Shown here piece after piece: positions 48,161-56,393 of a DNA stretch of 64,000 nucleotides (its first letter is position 1; every line of letters starts with the position of its first letter). The DNA is from Pseudomonadota bacterium (lineage in GTDB: Bacteria; Pseudomonadota; Alphaproteobacteria; Sphingomonadales; Sphingomonadaceae): positions 62,001 through 126,000 of the forward strand of contig JAEWBB010000021.1 in NCBI GenBank assembly GCA_023391375.1, written 5' to 3'. A program made the translations under genes and the position numbers. The notes under the pieces were generated by a model. The model ran no database searches, had not been told where the DNA came from, and was given only the letters and a program-made list of their open reading frames with translations.

Positions 48161-49201
48161 ATGCAGCAATCGCGCAAGATCCTCTACATCGACGACGATC
48201 CGGGCACGGCCCGGCTTGTCCAGAAACTGCTCGGACGCCGCGGCCATTCGGTCGCGACGGCCCAAAGCGGTGCCGAAGGCGTAGAGCTCGCGCGTGGCGG
48301 TGACTTCGAGATCATCGGCGTCGACCATTACATGCCGGGCATGGACGGCCTGCAGACGCTCAAGGCGCTGAAGGAACTGCCGCACTGCCCGCCGGTCATT
48401 TACGTTACCGGTTCGGAAGAGAGCAGTGTCGCGGTCGCGGCGCTCAAGGCGGGCGCCTTCGAATATGTCGTGAAGTCCCTGGGCGATGACTTTGTCGACC
48501 TGCTCGAACGCGCGTTCGACCATGCCCTGGCCACCCAGCGGCTGCGCGTTGCGAAGGAAGAGGCGGAAGCCAATCTCGTGACCGCCAATGAGCGGCTGGC
48601 GACGCTGCTGCGCGAGGTGAACCACCGTGTCGCCAACTCGCTGCAGCTGGTCAGCGCGATGGTGCTGATGCAGTCGAAGACCCTGCCCGACGAGTCCGCC
48701 CGCGCCGCGTTGGTCGATACCGAGCGGCGGATCCAGGCCATCGCCCAGGTCCATCGTCGCCTCTACACCTCCGACGATGTCGAGAGCGTGGCGATGGACG
48801 AGTATCTGGCCGCGATCGTCGAAGAGCTGCAGGCGACCTGGTCGACACCGGTCAGCCCGCGCACCATCCGCCTCGAGGCGGAGGCGATGAGGATCCATAC
48901 CGACAAGGCGGTCAGCCTTGGCGTCATCGTCAACGAGCTGGTCTCCAACGCCTGCAAATATGCCTATGGCGAGGGGCAGTCGGGCGAAGTGCGCGTGCGC
49001 TTCAAGCGCGATCCCAGCGGCGACGTGCAGCGCTTCATGCTCGAGGTCGAGGATGACGGCTGCGGCCTCAACGACGACGGCCCGAAGGGCACGGGCCTCG
49101 GTTCGAAGCTGATCAACGCGATGGCGCACAGCCTGTCGAGCAAGATGACCTACGACAAGGCGCACAACGGCTGCCGCGCCGTATTGGTCGCGCCGCTTTA
49201 A
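48161..49201 (+). CDS. Hybrid response regulator/histidine kinase (receiver plus HisKA_2-type kinase)
   Basis: A 346-residue soluble protein: a receiver domain (residues 6-120, phospho-acceptor D55 in G-V-D-H-Y-M-P-G) followed by a HWE/HisKA_2-type kinase with H155 in E-V-N-H-R-V-A-N-S-L-Q and an ATPase domain with N-E-L-V-S-N-A-C-K-Y. ATG 48161 follows the previous TAA directly. A receiver in front of a kinase suggests that phosphorylation of D55 controls kinase output, making a phosphorelay with the preceding genes. HisKA_2 kinases often drive PhyR/general stress signalling in alphaproteobacteria. Its stop is shared with the convergent E2 gene (TTAA). Confidence 0.9.
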   Translation: MQQSRKILYIDDDPGTARLVQKLLGRRGHSVATAQSGAEGVELARGGDFEIIGVDHYMPGMDGLQTLKALKELPHCPPVIYVTGSEESSVAVAALKAGAFEYVVKSLGDDFVDLLERAFDHALATQRLRVAKEEAEANLVTANERLATLLREVNHRVANSLQLVSAMVLMQSKTLPDESARAALVDTERRIQAIAQVHRRLYTSDDVESVAMDEYLAAIVEELQATWSTPVSPRTIRLEAEAMRIHTDKAVSLGVIVNELVSNACKYAYGEGQSGEVRVRFKRDPSGDVQRFMLEVEDDGCGLNDDGPKGTGLGSKLINAMAHSLSSKMTYDKAHNGCRAVLVAPL

Positions 49202-50382
49202 GCGGCAGGCCAGCTTTCCAGGATTTCCACGAAGCGGCTGAGCCAGGCGTTGGTCTGGTGGCCGTCGACCACGCGATGGTCGATCGTCAGCGTGACATAG
49301 GCCATCGGCCGGATCAGGATGGCATCCTGCCCATCGACCGTGCGCACCACGACCCGCTTCTCCAGCTTGCCGACGCCCAGGATCGCCGCCTGGCCGGCGT
49401 GGAGGATGATCGGTGAAGCCAGCAGCGAGCCCGATACGCCATGGTTGGAAATGGTGAAGCTGCCGCCCGAAACGTCGGCGCCGGTCAGCTGCCCGCCGCG
49501 CGCCCGCCCGGTCAGGTCGTCGAGCGTGCGGCCGATCTCTTCCAGACCCAGCGCCCCGGCATCCTTGACCACCGGCACGACAAGGCCCTTGTCGCCTAGA
49601 GCGGTGCCAACGCCGACGTTGATCGTGGGCGAGACCGCGATCCGGTCCTCTTCCCAGCGTCCGTTGATCGCCGGCGCCACCGCCATCGCCTCGGCCGCGG
49701 CCTTGATCAGGTAGGCCGTGTAGCTGAGCTTCACGCCCTTTGCCGCCAGCGCGGCCTTGTCCGCCGCGATGGCGGAAAAATCGGCCTCGAACAGGGCGGT
49801 GACGTGCGGCGCCTCAGACACCGCTCGAACCATGTTCTCGGCGATCTTGAGGCGCATGCGATCGTGCGGGATGTCGGCGCCTTCGAAGTGGCGAGGCTGC
49901 GCGGTGGCAACCGAACCCGCGTGCGTAACCGTTGCCATGGCGACGAAGCGGTCGACATCCTCGCGAGTGATGCGCCCGTCACGGCCGGTGCCGTCGATCC
50001 GCGAAGGATCGATGTCATGCTGGAGAACGGCCCGCTTGACGGCCGGAGACAGGCGCATTTCGCGCGCCGCGTCGGCATTGCCCCTGAGTGTGTCGACCTT
50101 AGGCGTTGCGACCGGCTCTGCCTTGGCTTCAATCGGCACAGCCGCATTTTTCGAGGGATCGATCCGCGCCAACAGTGCGCCCGGCTCGGCGGTGTCGTCG
50201 GTCGTCAGCAGCACCTCCGCCAACACACCGGCGACGGGCGCAGGAACCTCCTGCGTCACCTTGTCCGTCTCGAGCTCGACCAGCGGATCGTTGACCGCGA
50301 CCGCCTCGCCGACCTGTTTCAGCCAGGCGCGGACGACCGCCTTGGTGCCTTCCTGCTCGTCGGGAACGCGAACGTCGATCAT
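49198..50382 (-). CDS. 2-oxo acid dehydrogenase E2 (dihydrolipoamide acyltransferase), likely branched-chain type
   Basis: Core acyltransferase of a 2-oxo acid dehydrogenase complex. The 394-residue protein has one lipoyl domain (residues 3-72, lipoyl lysine in E-T-D-K-V), a peripheral-subunit-binding domain (about 110-145, S-P-A-V-K-R-A-V-L-Q-H) and a catalytic domain ending with the active-site H-R-V-V-D-G-H. It lies four bases after the fused E1 gene on the same strand. The neighbouring aminotransferase and E1 suggest 2-oxoisovalerate or aromatic 2-oxo acids as substrates rather than pyruvate. E3 is not in this window. Confidence 0.9.
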   Translation of the reverse strand: MIDVRVPDEQEGTKAVVRAWLKQVGEAVAVNDPLVELETDKVTQEVPAPVAGVLAEVLLTTDDTAEPGALLARIDPSKNAAVPIEAKAEPVATPKVDTLRGNADAAREMRLSPAVKRAVLQHDIDPSRIDGTGRDGRITREDVDRFVAMATVTHAGSVATAQPRHFEGADIPHDRMRLKIAENMVRAVSEAPHVTALFEADFSAIAADKAALAAKGVKLSYTAYLIKAAAEAMAVAPAINGRWEEDRIAVSPTINVGVGTALGDKGLVVPVVKDAGALGLEEIGRTLDDLTGRARGGQLTGADVSGGSFTISNHGVSGSLLASPIILHAGQAAILGVGKLEKRVVVRTVDGQDAILIRPMAYVTLTIDHRVVDGHQTNAWLSRFVEILESWPAA

Positions 50383-50385
50383 GGT

Positions 50386-52434
50386 CTAAAATCCCACCAG
50401 CCGGTCGATTTCTGCACGGATCTTTTCCACGCTCGGCACGGCCCAGTCGAGCAGCTTGGGATGATGCGGGCTGGGAATGTCGGGCATCGTCACCCGCGCC
50501 ACCGGGGCATCGAGGTCGAGGAACGCTTCGTCCGCCACCACCGCGGCGATTTCCGCGCCGAAGCCGCCGGTGCGCAGGTCCTCATGCACGATCAGGCAGC
50601 GGCGCGTACGCCGCACGCTGTCGAGAACCATGTCGCGGTCCCATGGGTTCAAGGTGCGCAGGTCGATGACGTCGGCGCTGACGCCTTCCGCGGCCGCCTC
50701 GCACCGCGGAACCATTGCGCCCCAAGTGACGATCGTGATCCTGTCGCCTTCGCGGGTTTTCTTCGCCTTACCGAACGGGACGACGAATTCGTCGCCCGGC
50801 CATGGTCGCCGTGCCCAGCTGTCGTCCAGCATTGCGCGATGTTCGAAAAAGATCACCGGGTCGTTGCCGCGCAATGACATCCGCAACAGGCCAACCGCGT
50901 CCTCTGCGTTGGACGGCACCGCGACCTTCCAGCCTGGGTTGTGGACAAACTGCACCTCGTTTGTCTGGCTGTGCCACGGGTCGCCGCACTTGAAGAAGCC
51001 ACCCGGGATGCGCAGCACCATCGGCGCGGCGAAGCGGTTGGCGGTGCGCCAGCGCATCGTCCCACAGTCGTTGATCTGTTCTGTCGCCGGCTCGGCATAT
51101 TTGCGGAACTGGATTTCGGGCACCGGCAGCAAGCCTGCGAGCGCCATGCCCACCGCACGGCCGACGATGCCTTCCTCGTTCAGCGACGTGTCGAATACCC
51201 GGTCCACGCCATACTTGTCCTGCAAACCGAGCGTCACCGCATGGACGCCGCCCTTCGGCCCGACATCTTCGCCGAACACGCACATCTTCGGATTGGCCGA
51301 CAGCTCCTGGTCGAGAACGCGGCGGATCGCGGTGACCATGTTGATCCGCTGGCCCTCGGGCGCAGCAGTCTCGGTCGAACCGTCGAGCGAAAGGCCCGCC
51401 TGTCCGCCGACCGCGGCATCCTCGCCGTCAAAGAAGACATGGTCGGTGACGCGTTCTGGCGTGGAGATCCCTCTCGCCTCCGCCTCGCCTCGCGCGGCGT
51501 CGACGGCATGGTCGACACGGGTCGCCATTTCGTCCCACGCCATGCTGCCGAGCTGCCGCTCCTCGAGGTAGGCCTTGAGCTTGGGCAGCGGATCGCGCGC
51601 CCATTCCGCCTCGATTTCTTCGGGCGTTTTGTAAGCCTGCGTGTCCTGAGCGCTGTGGCCTTCGAGCCGCGGCACCGTCAGGCGGACCAGCGCTGGCCCC
51701 TTACGTCCACGGACATGCGCGACTGCTTCACCGATCAGGGTCGCCGCCGTCTCTGGATCCGTGCCCTCACCGTTCCACACCGCAAGGTTCGTGAAGCTGG
51801 CAAGGTTTGCGGCAATGTCGCGGCCCGGCGTCTGGAAATCCGACGTCGTCGAAATGCCATAGCCATTGTCCTCGACATAAAAAAGCATTGGCAACGATTG
51901 CGTCGTAGCAATTGTTAGCGCCGACCAAAATCCGCCCGTCGAACAGCTGGCGTCACCGCCGAGCACCACCGCCATCGCGCCGGTGTCGGCCTCACCCAGC
52001 ACGCGTGCCTTGTAGGAAATGGCCTGCGCCCAGCCGGCCGCCGGGGTATATTGCGCCCCGACCCCGCCGCACATCGGCAGGGCGTGCGCGCCGCCCGGAT
52101 TGGGATAGTTGAAGACGACGCCAATATCGCGGCCGTCGGAATAGCCGCCTTCACGGCCCATCCCGCTACCCAGCGCATCGGCGATATCGACGCCCAGCGC
52201 CAGCAGCATCGGGCGCGAGCGATAGTATCCACAGGCCGCGTCGCCGTCGCGAAGGTGCATGCCCAGAATGACTTGCGCCATGTCGTGGCCACGTGCCGAG
52301 AACTGGTAGAGCACCTTCTTCTCGGGAACGAGGACAGATTCCTCGAGATGGTCGAGCGCGCGGCTGGTCAGCACCAGGCGGGCGACCTCGCCCCAGTCGA
52401 GCCTGCTGGCGAGCATCGGGTCGCCCTCAGCCAT
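50386..52434 (-). CDS. 2-oxo acid dehydrogenase E1, alpha and beta subunits fused
   Basis: A 682-residue single chain joining the alpha and beta subunits that are usually separate. Residues about 10-330 are the alpha part with the thiamine diphosphate motif G-D-A-S at 160-163 and N190 (E-D-N-G-Y-G-I); residues about 355-680 are the beta part, starting M-V-T-A-I-R-R-V-L-D and containing G-E-D-V-G. A linker of around 40 residues joins them. It resembles the branched-chain (2-oxoisovalerate) E1 more than pyruvate E1. It overlaps tyrB by eight bases and precedes E2. Confidence 0.9.
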   Translation of the reverse strand: MAEGDPMLASRLDWGEVARLVLTSRALDHLEESVLVPEKKVLYQFSARGHDMAQVILGMHLRDGDAACGYYRSRPMLLALGVDIADALGSGMGREGGYSDGRDIGVVFNYPNPGGAHALPMCGGVGAQYTPAAGWAQAISYKARVLGEADTGAMAVVLGGDASCSTGGFWSALTIATTQSLPMLFYVEDNGYGISTTSDFQTPGRDIAANLASFTNLAVWNGEGTDPETAATLIGEAVAHVRGRKGPALVRLTVPRLEGHSAQDTQAYKTPEEIEAEWARDPLPKLKAYLEERQLGSMAWDEMATRVDHAVDAARGEAEARGISTPERVTDHVFFDGEDAAVGGQAGLSLDGSTETAAPEGQRINMVTAIRRVLDQELSANPKMCVFGEDVGPKGGVHAVTLGLQDKYGVDRVFDTSLNEEGIVGRAVGMALAGLLPVPEIQFRKYAEPATEQINDCGTMRWRTANRFAAPMVLRIPGGFFKCGDPWHSQTNEVQFVHNPGWKVAVPSNAEDAVGLLRMSLRGNDPVIFFEHRAMLDDSWARRPWPGDEFVVPFGKAKKTREGDRITIVTWGAMVPRCEAAAEGVSADVIDLRTLNPWDRDMVLDSVRRTRRCLIVHEDLRTGGFGAEIAAVVADEAFLDLDAPVARVTMPDIPSPHHPKLLDWAVPSVEKIRAEIDRLVGF

Positions 52435-53635
52435 CCATCACCTCGAGCACCGCTGCGACGAACCGGTCGACCGCGTCGTCGGCCATGCCGAGCACGTTGA
52501 AGCGGCCGCTGTCGGCCATGTAGATCGCCTTGTCCTCGCGCAGGCGGCGGACCTGGTCGCGCTCAAGTGGCAGCATCGAGAACATGCCGAACTGTTCGCC
52601 GATGTAGGCAAGGCGCGGGTCGGCTGCGGCGATGCGCGTCCGGATGCGCGCAATGCGGGCGCGCATTTCTCCCACTTCGGCGAGCCAGTCGGCCGTCAAC
52701 GCCTCGTCCTCCAAGACGGTGCGCACCGTCGCCGCGCCATGATCGGGCGGCATCGACCACATCTCGCGCGCGATCTGCAAGACGTGACGCATCGCGAGGT
52801 CGGTCGACGCCTTCGACCCGGTCTTGAGGTACAGCGCGCCGACGCGGTCGCGGTAGGCGCCGAAATTCTTGTCGCAGCTCTGCGCGAGGATGACTTCGTC
52901 GCACTTGTCGAGCACCATCTCGACACCGCGACGGTCACCCTCGAACCCGCGTCCCAGGCCCTGGTAGGCAAAGTCGATCAGCGGCAGGAGGCGGCGGTGG
53001 GCCAAGACGCGGGCAATATCGGCCCACTGGTCCTCGTCGAGGTCGGCGCCGGTCGGGTTGTGGCAGCAGCCGTGGAGCAGCACGACGTCCCCGGCCCGCG
53101 CGCCGTCCAGACGCTCGACCATCTCGTCGAAGTGGATGGTCTGCGTGTCCCGGTCGTAGAAGGTGTAACGCTCGATGGTCAGTCCGGCGCTGTTGAGGAT
53201 CGGCATGTGGTTTGGCCACGTCGGCGTTCCCACCCACACCCGCGCCCCGGGCCGGGCGGCACCGATCAGCTTGGCGGCAAGGCTGAGCGCGCCGCACCCG
53301 CCGGGCGTCTGCAGGCCGTCGATCGCCGGGTCGTCCGCATGCCTTCCCAGGACGTAGGGCTTCAGAAGTTGCGGGAAGCGCTTGTCGCCGCGCCCGCCGA
53401 GGTAGGACTTGCTGTCCTGCCGCTCCCAAAGGATCTGTTCGGCCGCCTTGACCGCGCGCAGGATGGGGGTGGCCCCGGTCCCGTCCTTGTAGACTCCCAC
53501 CCCAACATCGATTTTCTCGGGCCGCTCGTCGGCATTGGCGAGGGCGATGAGGGCCAGGAGCGAATCGCTCTCGATGGCGGGAAGCGATGATAAGAGGTCG
53601 GCGCTGCCGGTGGTCGCGGTAGGCGTATCAAGCAT
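52427..53635 (-). CDS. Aromatic/branched amino acid aminotransferase (class I, TyrB/AspC type)
   Basis: PLP enzyme transferring amino groups between aromatic (or leucine, aspartate) amino acids and 2-oxo acids. The 402-residue protein has the class I signatures L-G-G-R-G-D-K, H-N-P-T-G, D-x-A-Y-Q-G, the PLP lysine in S-C-D-K-N-F-G and the C-terminal carboxylate arginine in S-G-R-F-N. It lies 20 bases downstream of paaE and overlaps E1, so it likely supplies 2-oxo acids to the E1-E2 complex. Substrate range is inference. Confidence 0.88.
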   Translation of the reverse strand: MLDTPTATTGSADLLSSLPAIESDSLLALIALANADERPEKIDVGVGVYKDGTGATPILRAVKAAEQILWERQDSKSYLGGRGDKRFPQLLKPYVLGRHADDPAIDGLQTPGGCGALSLAAKLIGAARPGARVWVGTPTWPNHMPILNSAGLTIERYTFYDRDTQTIHFDEMVERLDGARAGDVVLLHGCCHNPTGADLDEDQWADIARVLAHRRLLPLIDFAYQGLGRGFEGDRRGVEMVLDKCDEVILAQSCDKNFGAYRDRVGALYLKTGSKASTDLAMRHVLQIAREMWSMPPDHGAATVRTVLEDEALTADWLAEVGEMRARIARIRTRIAAADPRLAYIGEQFGMFSMLPLERDQVRRLREDKAIYMADSGRFNVLGMADDAVDRFVAAVLEVMDG

Positions 53636-53655
53636 GGGCCAAGCGCCTAGACCAA

Positions 53656-54729
53656 TCAGGCGTCATAGTCGACGGCCACGCCCTCGCCGCTCGGCACCGA
53701 CTGGCAGGTCAGGACGTAGCCGGCGGCGACCTCCTCGTCGGTCAGCCCGTAGCGCGCGGCCATCTCGACCTTCCCCTTGACGACTTTTGCCCTGCAGGTC
53801 GCGCAAACGCCGGCCTTGCAAGCGAATGGCGCGGGCAGTCCTGCCTCGCGCGCGCTATCGAGGATGTTGCGCCCGTCGAATTCCACCTTGCGAGTTCGCC
53901 CGTCGAGGGTGACGCTCAGCGTCAGGCCGGCCGCGTCCTGCTGCAGTTTCTGCAGTGCCGCGGCGGCGGCAGCCGACGGCCGTCCAGCAGTAAAACGCTC
54001 GATGTGGATCTTGTCCTTCGCAACGCCATGTTCGAGCAATGCGGCCTCCGCCGCGTCCATCATCGGGCCGGGGCCGCAAATGAACCAGTCGCTGACGCCC
54101 TGCGGCTCCGCGACCAGCGCGTCGATGGCGGCGTCGCAAGTGGCGCGATCGAGCATGCCGTTGAACAGGTCGACGTCGCCCTCCTCGTCGCTAAGGAAGT
54201 GGAACAGCTCGAACCGGCCGAGGTAGCGATCCTTCAGGCCACTGAGCGTCTCAAGGAAGATGATCGAGTTGCTATCGCGGTTACCGTAGAAAAGCGTGAA
54301 GCGGCTGTCCGCCTCGGTCGCCAGCGCGGTGCGGATCAGCGAGAGGATCGGCGTGATGCCGGACCCGCCAGCGAAGGCGACGTAACGCCGAGCCGCGCCC
54401 TCCTCGAACGGTCGCGTGAAGCTGCCATGGGGCGGCAACACCTCGACCGTGTCGCCGGGCTTCAGCACCTCCGTGACCCAATTGGAGAAAGCGCCGCCGG
54501 CGATCCGCTTGACCGTGACTTTCAGTTCGCCATCGTCCGGCGCGACGCACAGCGAGTAATTGCGGCGCACTTCCTCGCCGGCGATGTCGGCCTTCAGCGT
54601 CAGGTGCTGGCCGGCCTTGAAGCGGAACTGCTCGGCCAGTTCCGCCGGTAAGTCGAATAGGATCGAATTGGCGTCGTCGGTTTCCGCAACAATCGCGGCG
54701 ACCTTCAGCGGCACGAAATGCTCGGCCAT
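53656..54729 (-). CDS. paaE: Phenylacetyl-CoA epoxidase reductase subunit PaaE
   Basis: NADPH- and FAD-dependent reductase with a plant-type 2Fe-2S domain that feeds electrons to the phenylacetyl-CoA epoxidase. The 357-residue protein has an N-terminal FAD domain (R-R-N-Y-S-L-C), a NAD domain with A-F-A-G-G-S-G-I-T-P, and a C-terminal ferredoxin domain with C-K-A-G-V-C-A-T-C and a later Cys (L-T-C-Q). Length agrees with PaaE. ATG 54729 overlaps the paaC stop by one base (TAATG), so paaC and paaE are coupled; paaD, which usually stands between them, is missing. Confidence 0.92.
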   Translation of the reverse strand: MAEHFVPLKVAAIVAETDDANSILFDLPAELAEQFRFKAGQHLTLKADIAGEEVRRNYSLCVAPDDGELKVTVKRIAGGAFSNWVTEVLKPGDTVEVLPPHGSFTRPFEEGAARRYVAFAGGSGITPILSLIRTALATEADSRFTLFYGNRDSNSIIFLETLSGLKDRYLGRFELFHFLSDEEGDVDLFNGMLDRATCDAAIDALVAEPQGVSDWFICGPGPMMDAAEAALLEHGVAKDKIHIERFTAGRPSAAAAAALQKLQQDAAGLTLSVTLDGRTRKVEFDGRNILDSAREAGLPAPFACKAGVCATCRAKVVKGKVEMAARYGLTDEEVAAGYVLTCQSVPSGEGVAVDYDA

Positions 54730-55565
54730 TACCAGCACGCGTCCGGATAGGTGCGGGGCAGGAACTGCATAACCGCCAGCAAATGGCCAAGATGCTCGCT
54801 ATGGTGACCGCGCCGGCCGCCGAGGATCGGCCGCTGGTCGGCGGGGGCCTCCAGCTTCGCCTCCGCCAGGACGCTTGCCAACCGCTGGCGATATTCGTCC
54901 TCAAACGCGCGCGGGTCGGCGGCGATTCCCCGATCGATCAGTCCCTGCAGCACCTCGTCGACTTCGAACAGTTCGGGGACGAAGCGCCAGCACCAGTCGA
55001 GTCCGTCAGCCATCCGGCGCGCGCTTTCGTCGGTGCCGTCGCCGAGACGGATGACCCACTCCGCTGCGATTTCCTGGTGGTAGGCGACTTCCTTGGCCGC
55101 TTTCAGCGCGACCCCGGCAATGCCTTGGTGGGCCGACGTCGTCAGCCGTCCGAGCAGCATCTGCTGCCAGGTCGAAAAGAGGAATTGGCGGGCAATGGTC
55201 TGCGCGAAGTCGCCGTTGGGCTGTTCGACCAGCCAGCAATTCTTGAAGTCCAGCACGTCGCGTTTGAACGCGAGAGCGTCGGCGCCGTCGGCCGACCCGC
55301 CGGCGGTCGTGAGGAAATTGTTCGCCTGCCCGATCAGGTCGAGCGCGAGGTTGGCAAGACTGAGGTCGACCTCCAGCGCCGGCGCATGCCCGCACCACTC
55401 ACTAAGCCGTTGCCCGAGGATCAGGGAGTCGTCGCCCAGCCGACAGAGGTAGTCGAACAGCGGCGGGTCATGGTCGACCAGCGCCGGCGCATCGAACGCA
55501 CCGTGGTCCGGCGCAGTCCGGGCGCGCTGTTCGACATCGGGCTTGATCGGCGGAAGCGAAGGCAT
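54729..55565 (-). CDS. paaC: Phenylacetyl-CoA epoxidase structural subunit PaaC
   Basis: Helical, ferritin-like subunit that supports the catalytic PaaA but lacks its own di-iron centre. The 278-residue protein contains the family stretches L-G-D-D-S-L-I-L-G-Q-R-L-S-E-W-C-G-H-A-P, L-V-E-Q-P-N-G-D-F-A and H-S-E-H-L-G. ATG 55565 was chosen because it begins the conserved region; a longer open frame upstream crosses the regulatory region. It is the first gene of the minus-strand run. paaA and paaB, which it needs, are not in this window. Confidence 0.92.
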   Translation of the reverse strand: MPSLPPIKPDVEQRARTAPDHGAFDAPALVDHDPPLFDYLCRLGDDSLILGQRLSEWCGHAPALEVDLSLANLALDLIGQANNFLTTAGGSADGADALAFKRDVLDFKNCWLVEQPNGDFAQTIARQFLFSTWQQMLLGRLTTSAHQGIAGVALKAAKEVAYHQEIAAEWVIRLGDGTDESARRMADGLDWCWRFVPELFEVDEVLQGLIDRGIAADPRAFEDEYRQRLASVLAEAKLEAPADQRPILGGRRGHHSEHLGHLLAVMQFLPRTYPDACW

Positions 55566-55676
55566 GCATTTCCCTAGCAGTTGCGCTCGCCTCCTAGGGG
55601 ACATGGGCACCCACCCACAAGTGGCCAGCGTTTCATCCATAGTGGCGTTTCTTTGGGACGGCATCTCTCCGTAATG

Positions 55677-55707
55677 CACCCACTTCGCTTTGCATCCGAA
55701 GCGGGTG
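55677..55707. repeat. Inverted repeat in the paaC/regulator divergent region
   Basis: Eleven-base arms around a nine-base loop. It pairs completely only on the minus strand (G-U wobble), one A-C mismatch on the plus. It may be an operator for the adjacent regulator or a leader hairpin of a long paaC mRNA. Confidence 0.45.
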
Positions 55708-55726
55708 AGAAGGCACATCATTTCGG

Positions 55727-56305
55727 ATGTCGCTTCGTCCTCACCGTCCCGATCCCGCATTCAAGCCGGAAACCGCGCTCGAAATCGCGCTTACCGCCGA
55801 CGAGGCGGCGCGGGTGCTTCGCCTTGTTGCCGAAGTCGCCTCGCAGCGCGGCTGCTCGCCGTCGCAGGCGATCGACCTTTTGGCCCGCGATGCGTCGGAC
55901 GGGCCGATCCAGGGGCGTTCGCTGCGGCTCGGCCTGTTCGCGGAACGGCTGATGCGGCTTCGGGCACGGCGACAGGAATTCATGGGCCATGCCCTGTTCC
56001 GCGATCCGGCATGGGACATGCTGCTCGACATGTTCAGCGCCCACGAACGCGGCGACCGGCTATCGGTCAGTGCGCTTTGCTATGCCTCCGGTGTGCCGCC
56101 GACTACCGCGCTGCGCCATCTCGAACGGCTCGAGAAGGCCGAGCTGATGAGCCGGCAGGACGATCCGGTCGACCACCGACGCAGTTGGGTCGACCCGACC
56201 GAGGCGTCTCTGAAAGGCATGAGCCTGTTCCTCACGGCACTCGTCGAGGAGGCGGCCGCCTCCACCGCCCTGCGCCCGACGAGGGCCGGCGCCGCCGAGC
56301 GTTAG
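55727..56305 (+). CDS. Winged-helix (MarR-like) regulator divergent from paaC
   Basis: A 192-residue regulator with a helical N-terminus and a central winged helix (residues 100-150): L-S-V-S-A-L-C-Y-A-S-G-V-P-P-T-T-A-L-R-H-L as the recognition helix and a wing with D-P-V-D-H-R-R-S-W-V. The D-x-x-D-x-R-R pattern matches MarR-type wings. The N-terminal 90 residues (A-D-E-A-A-R-V-L-R-L-V-A-E-V-A) are an extra domain not typical of MarR. It is transcribed away from paaC across a 161-base region, a layout expected for a local regulator. Effector unknown. Confidence 0.75.
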   Translation: MSLRPHRPDPAFKPETALEIALTADEAARVLRLVAEVASQRGCSPSQAIDLLARDASDGPIQGRSLRLGLFAERLMRLRARRQEFMGHALFRDPAWDMLLDMFSAHERGDRLSVSALCYASGVPPTTALRHLERLEKAELMSRQDDPVDHRRSWVDPTEASLKGMSLFLTALVEEAAASTALRPTRAGAAER

Positions 56306-56333
56306 GGAGGCCTCCAAACCCCGGGCTTTGCGA

Positions 56334-56362
56334 TTGGCACGGGCGAGCCGCTCGCCTATAGC
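56334..56362 (+). promoter_or_regulatory. Predicted promoter of purC
   Basis: TTGGCA (56334-56339), 17-base spacer, TATAGC (56357-56362); the start would lie about 24 bases before ATG 56394, leaving the GAAGGGG ribosome site in the leader. Confidence 0.55.
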
Positions 56363-56393
56363 GCCCGCTCCTCAAGCGCACCGAAGGGGCACC

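Noticed and set aside
47654..49165. A 503-codon minus-strand frame opposite the two response-regulator genes
   Set aside because: Shadow of genes with clear catalytic motifs; no ribosome site or recognisable domain.
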